Part shown: one piece after another, positions 50,396 to 61,360 of the stretch | How positions within the stretch are numbered: position 1 is the first letter of the stretch | Layout of the letters: the number at the start of each line of letters is the position of its first letter | Assembly: GCF_003597395.2 (NCBI RefSeq) | Contig: NC_133771.1 | Location: 56,951,315 to 57,015,314 of the forward strand | From: Chelonoidis abingdonii | Taxonomy: Eukaryota; Chordata; Testudines; Testudinidae | Length of the DNA: 64,000 bases | Direction: 5' to 3' | Program-made: the position numbers and the translations under genes | Notes under the pieces: model-generated | What the model saw: the letters and a program-made list of their open reading frames with translations, nothing else | The model's database searches: none | What the model was told of the DNA's origin: nothing

Positions 50396-51429
50396 TCAGG
50401 CACAAATCAAAGCTCCAGACTTGAAGCAGTGAGGATTTAATTTTATTTAAATACCTTCTCTCTTTGGTATGTTATCATTTAAAGGCCGAGTACAGGGGGC
50501 ATATATTCCATTCACATAGTGATCTCATACACTTCATTAGGAAATTAAACTTTCCTGTTAAGAATTTATCGCTTTCCTATGAATATGCAAATAGCCTGTG
50601 CTCTACCATGAGTTCAAAAGAAGATAAATAGCCCAAAGAAAGATAAGTATTATCAGTAGAAGAATGTCCTCTTGCTCAACATGAAAAATACATGGATCCC
50701 AAAAATAAAATTAATTTTAAGAAAAATGTCCAGAAAGGAGTTGTGTACATTGCACCTTTGTCTCCTTTCCTTTTGCTGATGCTTACATGTCTGTTCCTCA
50801 GAAATAGACCTGGCTTTCTCCAGTAGGATTGTGTAGTCATGCTGCCTTTCCTCCCTCTCCTTGGAACAGCAGACTTTTAAAAGGGCTGCATGGCCTTCCC
50901 CATGCCACTAAGCATGGGCAAGGGGGAGCTCCACAACCTTTCCTATTCTCCATAGCAAGCATCAGTAGGAGTGAGGCCAGGAGCCCACTTGGAGAAAGTT
51001 GTTTTGTTTTGGGGACTCCAGTAGATCTTGCTACACTTTAATCAGAATCAGGGCTTAGCAGAGAGACTGCTGGGCCACATCTTAATACTTAGGGGTTTCT
51101 GTGGAGAGAATATAGTTAGTATATACTTAGGAATATAAGCCCTCTGGAGTCTGAACCTGCCTTCATAGCTATCTGTAACACACCTACCTCTAATATCAAT
51201 GCTATACAAATAACTATAACGGCCCAACTCTTCCCCAATGACTGAATGGTTCCCTCACACTATACCCCTGTTCTTGGCCTGACTTTTCTGGGGCTCAGTA
51301 ACAAGGAAGATCCAAGGATAGGGGGAATCGGAGCAAGATTGAGAAAGAAAAGAGCTGGAGTAAGGGAAGTGCTGCTGTCCTCCCAGATTTCTGTATCGAA
51401 ATCTAATTATGAATCCTTCCTGTGTGAAC

Positions 51430-52140
51430 AGGTGTTGTTTAGGTCTTGAGCAAGGCTCCACCATCCCTGTCTATCCTGGGCTGCTCTTTGTGTCTTGTTA
51501 AGTCCCATAGGTTCTCTCCCTTGGTGTGATATTTGATGGCGGGATTCTTTCAGTCAGCCCTGTTTGCATGGTCCTCCAGCTGCCCAGTGGCATGTATGCC
51601 ACAGCAGACATTCTGGCTTCATTCTTAATACATGCACCAAATATGTCCATCATCTTTTGTGGCCATTTTTAGGGATAAACTAGTTGTTGAACTCTGATGA
51701 ATCTCAGCATTTTCTATAAACTCATTCCATTTAATATCTACTATTTTCCTGAGGCATTTGCTTTCAAAGGCACTTAGACATCTGTCTGTACCTTTGGTGG
51801 CTTTTCAGCTTTCACACCCATAAGCTGAGGTGGAAATAAAATTGGAGTTGGAGATTTGCAGCTTGGTCTTTAAATTGTAGATTTTCAGTGAACAAATCTT
51901 GTTTAAGCTGGTGAATGCAGCTGCTGCCTCACCAGTTTGACATTATTTCCTTCCAGACATCCCTGTTGGCTTGTGCATTACTACCAAGGTATGTGAATTG
52001 ACTCACCTCATGTATTTCTTTGTCTTCCGAAGTAATGCTTGAGTTGGGCGGTGCCAAGGTTCTTATAACTGCTTAAAAAGCCTTTTTTGGCGATGCTGGA
52101 CAGTCTGTCAGTCCAAAGAGAACCAGTGCTCTCTGTTTGA
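51430..52140 (-). mobile_element. RTE-like non-LTR reverse transcriptase relic, antisense
   Basis: Minus-strand frames spell, in order, SQFTYLGSNAQANRDVWKEI, then LNKICSLKIYNLKTKLQISN, SAYGCESWKATKGTDR, CLSAFESKCLRKIVDIKWNE and near the end AAQDRQGWWSLAQDL. This is the known C-terminal reverse transcriptase order Phe-X-Tyr-Leu-Gly-Ser, Tyr-Gly-Cys-Glu-X-Trp, Leu-X-Ala-Phe-X-X-Lys-Cys-Leu-Arg, Gln-Asp-Arg-X-X-Trp. Stops and frame changes show it is dead. The text differs from the CR1 copies nearby; RTE is my best guess and other clades with this C-terminus are possible. Confidence 0.75.
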
Positions 52141-55100
52141 TTCTCTGTGTGCTCATACATGGATGAATGCAGAATCTTCCTCCCCTTTGAAGTGTTGAGA
52201 TTTCAACAATATCATTGGGGTAGGAAGACTAATGAAAAAAGGGGGTTTACATTTTCCCCTAGCACACTTAGACTTGAGCTCAGTCCAATTTCTTATAATG
52301 GGTGTTCCACAGTCTATGGTCCTGTGTTAAGAATTTCCTGCCTCTAGCTTTTGAAAATTCACTCTGGATGTGAAATTGCCACATTGCCTCCATCCATATA
52401 GCTCTCTTGTACAGAGGAAGAAGGGGCATTCAACCCAGCCACCATCTCTTGAGAGCCTTGAAGATCAATATCAACGCCTCTAGCTAGGCTTACAATCTCA
52501 TGAGGAGCCAATATAATCCATGAGGGTCTGTTGTGAGGTGTCTGCACCTGTCTTTCCTGGCCGGCAGCCGTCCCATTATCTGATGCATGAATTGTAGCTT
52601 CAGTGTGAGCCCTACCAAAAACCCCAGATAGAGAAAGGTGCATTAATGTACCTATTGCTCTGTACCTTGTGTGCTACAGATATTGGATGGATTTCAATTT
52701 TTTTCATTGCAGTACAAGACTCTGCTATTTTTCTGCATTAATTTTTTTCTGAAATCTGGCAATATTGTTTGCTCTAATTTCTCGGCTACTGTAAACGGAT
52801 GTTATCCCTGGAAGAAAGCATACTTGAACTAGAAGAAAGGGGGAACTATCTAATTCAAAAGACTGATGATGAAATGCAAACCATTGCACATTTAGGTTGC
52901 TTGATCGGACTGAGACCATGATGATACAGACTGAATTACTGTCTAACGGGGAGCTCCTCGGTAATGCATGTGAAATATGTTTGTTATTTCAGCCTTGTTG
53001 CTAGTTGATACCAAGGATGTATTTCTGAGTTAAAATAATAGAGGAGAGAAGGGAGTACAATCCTGTCCCCAGTCCATATAGCTAAAAGCAGAAGCAGAGA
53101 TTAACATCTTCTTCTTGGGCTGGTTAAGCAACACTCACACACCTTCTGGACTGGTAGCAAGAGTTCCCCCCTCCCATATCAATCTACATGAACCACTGGC
53201 TGTCCCCATCACAAAAGCACCCTGACAGTTACTCCTGCTGTGTCACCTACAGATAAAGTCAAGGATTGAACTGTACTAGACTTTTACTGCCACAGCTGGT
53301 CACGCCAGGTCAGAAACTTGCACCCAACTGTGTGTGCCGTCCATGTTCCGTAATTATAGGGAGGACTTTGCTACCCAGTTTTATCAGTTGGTACTGTCAG
53401 AATCATTTAATCCAACATTTTAAAAGAGAAAATAACTTAAAAATTGTGAATATATAGGTATGAAAGAAAGAATGATTGATGTACACGGCTCTGTTCAGTC
53501 CAGGCTTAGGACACACAGCATGGAGTAATAGTAGCTTCCTCATAGTCACCTCATGTTTTACCAAAATATTGTGGATTCTCTACAGAAATGTATGTTCTGA
53601 ATGAAAAACATATACAGGTTCTTAAAAAAATAAACTTTAAGGACACTGAGAGTTCCCAATGTGAAAAGGCTGGTGGATGCAGACATCACTCCTTCAGGAA
53701 ATGAGAGTCTCACATATCAGATTACCTCAGTCCCATCAATATCCATTCTGTAATCCACTTATATTATGTTGTTTGTTCAAGGGAACTGCTTCAATTGTTT
53801 GGATTCGTCAGGGCCCAGACACTTGCATCACCTTCTCTTAGAACTTCCTAGGGAACTCCTGCTGAACTACTCTTTAAACTGCATTTTTTCCCCAGTTGCA
53901 GTGATTGCTGACGTATCGCCCTTGTGTTTAGCTCAGCTACCCCCTCACTATCAATACTGGCTCACTGCCCCCACAATGAATTTTTAAACAAAGAAGCTTA
54001 GGAAAATTTAGAATTCTAGAAACACTCTTTAGTATTGGCTATTCATGACTCTAAATTTGTTATTTTCTGTTGTATCCCACATTCCTCTCATATAATTTGT
54101 ATCTGTGAGCATGATAATATGTTCAAATATTTACACCTATGAGTATTTGGAGAAAGCACTGGAGCCTGATGTTTCTTTATGAAATTAGCTAAAACTAATA
54201 TATAGCACATACCCAATATGCTACCACCAAAAAGCTATAGCTTCATTATTCAGTTACAAATCTTCATTTTTACATTTCTTCCAGCCTCTCAAGTGCACTA
54301 TATTTCATTCATGCCTGCATCCTGCACAGTCCATGCTCAACATTTCTAAAACAAAACTAATTTGGAATTTTCTAAGTATAACAAAAGCATCGGAAAAATT
54401 CATTTAAGTGCAAATCTGCCTTGCAAAGCAACTGTGTAAATGGCATTGTGGAATTCCATGTTTCATGCATCAAAGATTTCCGACTTAATTTGCTCAGATT
54501 GCATGTGAAAATAATTGTTTCTAACTGCCGGCCCAGTAAACTCACCCTGACAGTCAGTCTAAGTTCTTTTTTTTTTTCTCATCTGTCATAACCTGGAACA
54601 AAGATTCTGCAGGCCAGATTATGCTTTCAAATTAAGTCTGTGCAGCCTCAATGTCTTCAGATTATACCTTCAATCAGTTACACCTGTGCAATAACATTAA
54701 CCTTCAGTCATGTGGAAGAAGGTAAGAATTCTGCTTGATTTGCAGAGCCTGGATTAATTTTGCATGGCTGGCAGTTCAAAAACTAATCTTTTTTTACTTC
54801 AAAAATGAGCTGGAAATCTTTCAGACTCGATAAACATAGAAACCCACAAAGCCATTTTTTGCAGAGTCACTTTCTGGGTTGGAGTAAAAACTTCAAAATG
54901 ATTTCTCATATTTGGACAATTCACACATGGTGATCTGATTTTTATGAAACCTCCTTGCAGTGTTCACCTTTGTGCTCAGATCAAGCATAAGTCATTTGAG
55001 CCCTGAAAGGTAATTTTTTTCTGAACAAAGTTATCAAGAAACTGAAAATAAAGGTGTTAATAATAAGCGTCATCTCTGGGTTAATGATAGCATCACTGTC

Positions 55101-55543
55101 ACAACGCAACATACACCTTTGGGTGTGTACATAGGCAGAAAGATATTTAAAAACTGGCATTCACATTCATGTTTACACTTTCAAGCTGTGGAGGTTGTGG
55201 TTTTTCTCAGTTCTCCCTAAAGGCATGCTCCTCCATGCTGTATGCATTTTGAAATATACCACACTCATGTAAGGGCACATTGATTTGTTCTGATAGGGTT
55301 GACATTTCCCATGTTTAAAGATTAGCATAAAAATTAATATCAGAAGCAAAAGAACAAAGTTCACGATGTTTCCTAGTGAGGCCATATTTGTTTAACAGTC
55401 AAATTATTCATATAATAGGCAGAAATTATTTATGTAACCTGGATGGCCTTGCCATGCATACTTCAGAAATATTGGAAACTGTTGGGCCAAGGAGAGGCCA
55501 TGTGCCATCATTCATGCACCTCCCAGCATCTGTCCTATGGCTA

Positions 55544-55618
55544 TAGGGCCTCATTCAAAGCCCATTGAAGCCAATGGGAATCTTCCTATTGACTTTAGTG
55601 GGTTGTGGGTCAGGCCCA
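55544..55618. repeat. Short near-palindromic repeat
   Basis: TAGGGCCTCATTCAAAGCCC on the left pairs with the inverted GGTTGTGGGTCAGGCCCA on the right; the centre has AGCCAATGGGAATCTTCCTA and TTGACTTTAGTGGG. Confidence 0.75.
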
Positions 55619-55944
55619 CAAACAGGTACATGATTCTCCTCCCTCACTTCCTCTCTGACCGTCCAGGAAATACACAGGTTCAAAAAACTAGGAAGGGGGG
55701 AGGGTTACTGTGGAGAATTACAGTTACTAGTCTGTAATCTACCTTTCCGTACCTTTCCCTTCCATTATATCACCTGCATAGACCCTCCATAATTGGATAT
55801 AAACCAGCAGTAGCAATCCATACCAGGAGAAGAGCTGAAGAGAGTATAAACAAAGGGGGACTGTAAGATAACTTTTCCTAGCTTTGCTGCCAATTTACTG
55901 TGGACCTAGCATCAAGAGATCAGTACTGGGTAATGCACTACAGA

Positions 55945-56677
55945 TCTGAGATGGAATATGGCTGGGGACTAAGCAGCAGTTCTGCAGAAAAGGACCTGAG
56001 GATTACAGTGGATGAGAAGCTGGATATTAGCCAATAGTGTGCCCTTGTTGCTAAGTAGGCCAATAGCATATTGGGCTGTAAACGTAGGGCCATTGCCAGC
56101 AGATTGAGGGAAGTGATTATTCCCCTCTATTCGGCCCTGGTGAGGCCACACCTGGAGTATTGCGTCCAGTTTTGGTTCTCCCACTATGGAAAGGATGTGG
56201 ACAAACTGGAGAAAGTCTAGCAGAGGACAACGAAAATGATTAGGGGGCTGGGGCACATGACTTATGAGAAGAGGCTGAGGGAACTGGGGTTATTTAGTCT
56301 GCAGAAGAGAAGAATGAGGGGGGACTTGATAGAAGCCTTCAACTACCTGAAGGAGGGTTCCAAAGAGGACGGAGCTAGGTTGTTCTCAGTGGTGGCAGAT
56401 GACAGAACAAGAAGCAATGGTGTAAAGTTGCAGTGGGGGAGATCTAGGTTGGATATTAGGAAACACTATTTCACTAGGAGGGTGGAGAAGCACTGGAATG
56501 GGTCACCTAGAGAGGTGGTGGAATCTCCATCCTTAGAGATTTTTAAGGCCCAGCTTGACAAAGCTCTGGCTGGGATGATTTAGTTGGTGTTAGTCCTGCT
56601 TTGAGCTGGGGATTGGACTAGATGACCTCCTGAGGTCTCTTCCAATCGTAAATTTATGATTCTGTGATTCTATGATG
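55945..56677 (+). mobile_element. CR1 LINE, 3' part of ORF2 plus 3' UTR, sense
   Basis: The + strand encodes the C-terminal CR1 reverse transcriptase: [19 protein letters not shown], then LRELGLFSLQKRRMRGDLIE and LDIRKHYFTRRVEKHWNGSP. A 115-codon frame (56236-56583) remains open to the natural stop; two stops break the upstream part. It ends with GGACTAGATGACCTCCTGAG and the tail ATTCTGTGATTCTATGATG. 5'-truncated; the youngest-looking CR1 in the window. Confidence 0.96.
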
Positions 56678-57052
56678 CTGCCATGTTAGGGAGGCTGTCG
56701 TAGACATAGGGGAATGGGATTTAACTACACTGACCTGAATCCCAGCCTGCAAATAATGGCTCTGAATATGATGAACAATCTAGTTGAAAGCTCAGTAATG
56801 AGATAGGACCAAAGCAGAAATGCTTTCCAAATGCAATAAAAACCTGCCTGATTCTGGAAAGAACTGGTCCTATCCAAGTAAGAATCGAGCAACCATCTCG
56901 CATCCAATTTGTGGGGCAAAGTTGTCCATTATTTTTATAAGGGTCTGAAGAAGAAAACTGGCAGAGAGAGGGATTATTCTGGATTAATACCAGCAGTGGT
57001 TTTAAGAGATATCGGCGAGGCCAAAGTACCACCATGCATTACCAAGTCATAA

Positions 57053-57533
57053 CTTCATAGACTCATAGGCTCATAGGTCAGAAAGGACCATTATGATCAT
57101 CTAGTCTGACCTCCTGCACAAAGCAGGCACCAGAACCCTACCCGTCCACTTCTATACAAACCCTAACCTGTGTCCGAGTTATTGAAGTCTTCAAATTGTG
57201 GTTTGAAGACCTCAAGCTGCAGAGATTCCATCAGCAAGCGACCCATGCCCCACGCTGCAGAGGAAGGTGAAGAACCTCAGGGCCTCTGCAGTCTGCCCTG
57301 GAAGGAATTCTTCCGACCCCAAATATGGCGATCAGCTAAACCCTGAGCATGTGGGCAAGACTCACCAGCCAGCACTCAGGAAAGAATTCTCTGCAGTAAC
57401 TCAGATCCCATCCCATCCAACATCCCATCACAGACCATTGAGCAGACTTATCTGCTGATAATCCAAGATCAGTTGCCCATATTAAACTATCCTATCATAT
57501 CATCCCTTCCATAAACTTATCAAGCCTATCATT
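57053..57533 (-). mobile_element. CR1-group LINE 3' region, antisense
   Basis: The inverted tail TTCATAGACTCATAGGCTCA leads into GTCAGAAAGGACCATTATGA and CATCTAGTCTGACCTCCTGC, then a long 3' UTR with ACCCCAAATATGGCGATCAG. The 3' UTR differs from the other CR1 copies, so it belongs to a separate subfamily. Confidence 0.88.
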
Positions 57534-59311
57534 CATGTGGGTAACAGGGGCAACTGTAATCCAACAGCACTTTTACGGTTCATCTACACTTGTGAGTGAA
57601 TGCAGTTACTTGCCTGTGTACTGCCAGAGTGTGTGCCCACATCAACACTACCCTTTTTTGGTATGCAACATTATCACTGCCATTCCAAGGGTGATATTCC
57701 AGAGTCCTGTGCAGAAGACATTCTGGAAACTGCCTTGCTTCATGTTGCTGGTACTGGCTCGAATGTAAATAGCATTAAGTTGCTGGGCTCTGCATGAGGG
57801 GGGAAAAGAACAGGAAGGTCTTACTGAATTCTTTTCTCAGTGGATGCGAGTAATGGTGATATGGGAAGTGATATGCATAAATAGCTTCCAAGTGAAATTT
57901 GTGGAATTATGAGCACTAGTTGAGTCTCATCAGTGAAAGTATTATAAGTGCTCCAGGGTGGATGCTATAAGATTAGGGTTTAGAGCTTGACTGGAAGTTC
58001 AAATGGACAAAAAAAGCTTCCACTGTAAAGCGTAAACTTTCTTCCTGTAAAAATTTATGGACTGCAAGGCTTTTGCAGCCAGGTTTTCTGAATTCAAACT
58101 GCCAGATGAAGAAGTGAACAAATCTGGGACAGAAGATCAGGAGTGATAGATAAAATAAGCAAAGCAAGAGCTGGGATATTAGAAAACCAGAATAATTTAG
58201 CAGACCACATTGAATTCTGCAACTCTGCTGATATCATGGTAACCCAAACATTTGACTAACCCTATGGTAATTACCACTTGGTAGTACCTCAGTACCAGAA
58301 TCAATAGATGACACTGAAAATGTTTGTCTCACAGCTGGAACCGTGATACTTTCTGTGAGATGCCCTTTGTGAAAAGTGGAAGTAGGCAACCTGAAGGCTG
58401 ACAGCACCAAACCAGCCTAAAGGAAGCAGAGAAAGAATTAGGGCATTCAAAGTCACCGTGAGAAACTTGATCCATCTGTAAGAGAGTAAGAAGCAGAGAT
58501 CTACCAAGTTGTTTGGAGTAAGAAAATATTCAAATTAAAGCCCCTTATCCCTCTGAAGGAAAGGAATCGGTTCTCCTACTCCCATTTCCATTTTCAGCCT
58601 CAGTGCTAATGATCCAGAGTTAGCATGGGGAATGTATGGAGCTGAAGCATGTACTGGATGGTGTAGTTGTTCCCTGCTATCCCTATGGCCCAGCAGTCTA
58701 TGGTAATAAACCACTTAAGGGCTCTGAGCATCCATTCAAAACTGCCATTTGCTAGACAAGGAAGCAGAAGGTGTGCCTGCAATTGAACATACAAGCTACT
58801 GAAGTCCTTTCAGCTCTGTAGGCTGCTGGAATCAGCCATTACATTCTCTCTGCTTGCTGGCTATTTCAACTGATCCCAAGAGCGCTGGGCCACAGTAGCA
58901 ATGGCTTTGCCTTTGCAGCCTTCTTACCTAATGAAATGTCCTTTCTGCTCATTAAATATGGACCTGTGTGAGCAAATCCAGGACCTTTCCCTGTGTATCC
59001 TAGTATGTATGTCTCTACACCAACACCAATGCTGTCAAATGAGATGCAGTGTTCTACATGAATATTGTCACATACTTCACTAAAATTAAGCCTTTTTACA
59101 CTTCACCCTAAAAAGTGAACTGCTTTAATTTTGCAAAAATCTAAACTTGTCTGTAAAATACCCAAAGAGGAAAATTTTATAGCTGTTGTTTTAAAAATTA
59201 ATTAGCATTGTACTTTAGCAGATTTTCTACATCACCACTTCCCTGTCACCCCCACCCTCCCAAGGTCTTTAGAAATACGAGCCAATTTCTTTGCTAGAGT
59301 CACATTATAAG

Positions 59312-59512
59312 TAAACCTCTACCCCAATATAATGCGACCCGATATAACATGAATTCAGATAAAATGCGGTAAAGCAGCGCTCTAGGGGGAGGTGGCGGGG
59401 GTGCTATGCACTCCGGTGGATCAAAGCAAGTTCGATATAATGCAGTTTCACCTATAACACAGTAAGATTTTTTTGGCTCCCAAGAACAGCGTTGTATCGG
59501 GGTAGAGGTGTA
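59312..59512 (-). mobile_element. Mariner-type MITE copy 2 (59314-59510), TA target site
   Basis: Inverted relative to the copy at 32670. Ends AACCTCTACCCCAATATAAT and GTTGTATCGGGGTAGAGGTG, with TA on both sides. The interior shares GTTCGATATAATGCAGTTTC and the GGCTCCCAAGAACAGCGTT end with copy 1 in inverted form. Confidence 0.93.
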
Positions 59513-59778
59513 CTGTAAACAAAAGGAAAAGAAGGAAAGAAAGTAAGGTTTAAAATGCAATGGTTCTTTCAAACTTCTTTATGGTACCGTTATTGTTCCT
59601 CATCCTGGAAGAGAATTCAAAAAGTCTGCGGCTTATAGTTGTCTGCAGCTTATTGTTCTCAGAATGTTAAGATATAATAGTCTCATTTTTTTTTAAATAC
59701 AGCCTCCCTTACACATCCAGTACATTTTTCTTCCTTTGAAATCTTATAAAATCATTTTTGCATTTTTTTTTAAAAAAC

Positions 59779-59978
59779 CAGCAAAGAATCCTGTGGCACC
59801 TTATAGACTAACAGATGTTTTGGAGCATGAGCTTTCGTGGGTGAATACCCACTTCGTCAGATGCATGTATTCACCCACGAAAGCTCATGCTCCAAAACGT
59901 CTGTTAGTCTATAAGGTGCCACAGGATTCTTTGCTGCTTTTACAGATCCCAAACTAACACGGCTACCCCCCTGATATT
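59779..59978. repeat. Head-to-head pair of the GGATTCTTTGCTGC repeat, 69-bp inverted arms
   Basis: 59779-59847 and 59868-59936 are inverted copies differing at one position (GATGTTTT versus GACGTTTT), around a 20-base spacer. The right copy continues to the family end AACACGGCTACCCCCCTGAT. The same repeat occurs singly at 2524-2637. Confidence 0.93.
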
Positions 59979-60204
59979 TTAAAAAAAGCATTTCCTGAGA
60001 GGCAAACCTTTAAATGACGGACATTCAGCCTCTGAAACGTTGTCAAAAACACAAAGACAATTTACTCCAGAGTATATAGCTGATACCTTGCATGTCTTAG
60101 TTACTTTTTTTTACAGTCATGTCTAGAGATCCTAACAGAGATTGGAGCTCCATTGTGCACATATATAGAGATAATATTTGCCCTGATGAATTTATCGTTT
60201 AAAT

Positions 60205-60340
60205 AGAAAGGAAAGATAGTGTTGTTATTCCCATTTTAGAATGAGGAACTGGGAGACTTTCCAAGGTTGCACAGGAGTCTGTAATTGATCATATATCTCC
60301 TGAGTCCCACTCCAATGTCTTAAACACAAGGCAATATTTC
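60205..60340 (+). repeat. MIR-type SINE
   Basis: TTATTCCCATTTTAGAATGA, GGAACTGGGAGACTTTCCAA and GGTTGCACAGGAGTCTGT keep the MIR core order, then decay. Confidence 0.7.
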
Positions 60341-61182
60341 CTCTCTTTGTAGTTTGCTATGCCCAGAGTGAAGGCTTCTTAGGAGTACAAGACGTACTCA
60401 TTTCATTATCTCCTGAGACCTTATCTGTGGGTTCAAGCTAAATGAAAACTGAGTTAATTTTGTAATCATAAAGGACTTGCTATCACTTATGTGAGTTTCT
60501 TTGGATATAGGTGTCATTTCTACTTCCATACATTTTCCAGGGCTTCTTGCCTTTGAAGATTTTAGCGCCATTCTATTTGTTATTAATACTATAAATTCTA
60601 TTTCCTTTTTTGCTCTCCCAATAGCTTTGGCTCTTAGACCACTTCTCATATACATACAGTGCCACCCTTTTTGTTTGTTGTAGATGAAAGAAACAGGTTG
60701 ACTGAAAGTAGAATAATCAGGTACCCTTGGTTCTTCCTCTTTATAGTTGTGTGGGAGTTCTGTTCACATTGCTATTCAAAAACCACTGTTGAATTAAAAA
60801 TTTAAGATGCCTCAACTGCTGAGTGAAATGAGAGGAATTGAGAAATTACTGCCTGGTTAGATCTAATCTTTTTGGCACACTAATAAAAGTGGATAACTCT
60901 CCCAGATAGCTTTCAAAATCATTATATACCAAAATAAAATTCCTAGAATCAATTGATTTGGATTTCCACCATTTGTCCTTTAAATATCCAAGCTGCGCCG
61001 AAGTGCTCAAAATATGATTGTGTCTCCCCACAAGCAGAAAAGAGCAGAATAATTTGATACCTAATACAGGTTCCTGCATTCAAAGATTAATTGTTCATTA
61101 AAAAGAGAAGATGCTGGTTACTCAGATATTCAAACTATCTAAAAATTGAAAGACCAGTTAAGGCTACTAGAGCCATAGATTC

Positions 61183-61360
61183 TTCCTTGGGAAAGAATGC
61201 TTCCTGCTCCATTCCTTTGGGATTAGAGTCGGACCAGCTTTGGGAGTCTCGATGTGGGTATCATACTAGTTGCCTTTTGGTGGCTGGAAAGGAATTTTTC
61301 CCTCACTGCCAGATTGACCTCAGCAGCTCATGAACCTGGCGGGTAGATTTAGATTTTAAA
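61183..61360 (+). repeat. Possible CR1 3' UTR-like fragment
   Basis: GGTGGCTGGAAAGGAATTTT followed by TCCCTCACTGCCAGATTGAC resembles the phrase used in some reptile CR1 3' UTRs. No tail is preserved. Beyond it, an isolated AATAAA (61700-61710 region) has no gene attached. Confidence 0.35.

Noticed and set aside
52359..52643. 94-codon minus-strand frame
   Set aside because: No domain, no splice context I could support, and it adjoins a LINE relic; mentioned only as unknown.
2524..59957. Peptide NPVAPYRL(T)...LEHELSWVNTHFVRC seen in frames at 2.5 kb and 59.8 kb, suggesting a conserved protein
   Set aside because: Both lie in copies of one dispersed repeat; the shared peptide follows from DNA identity.
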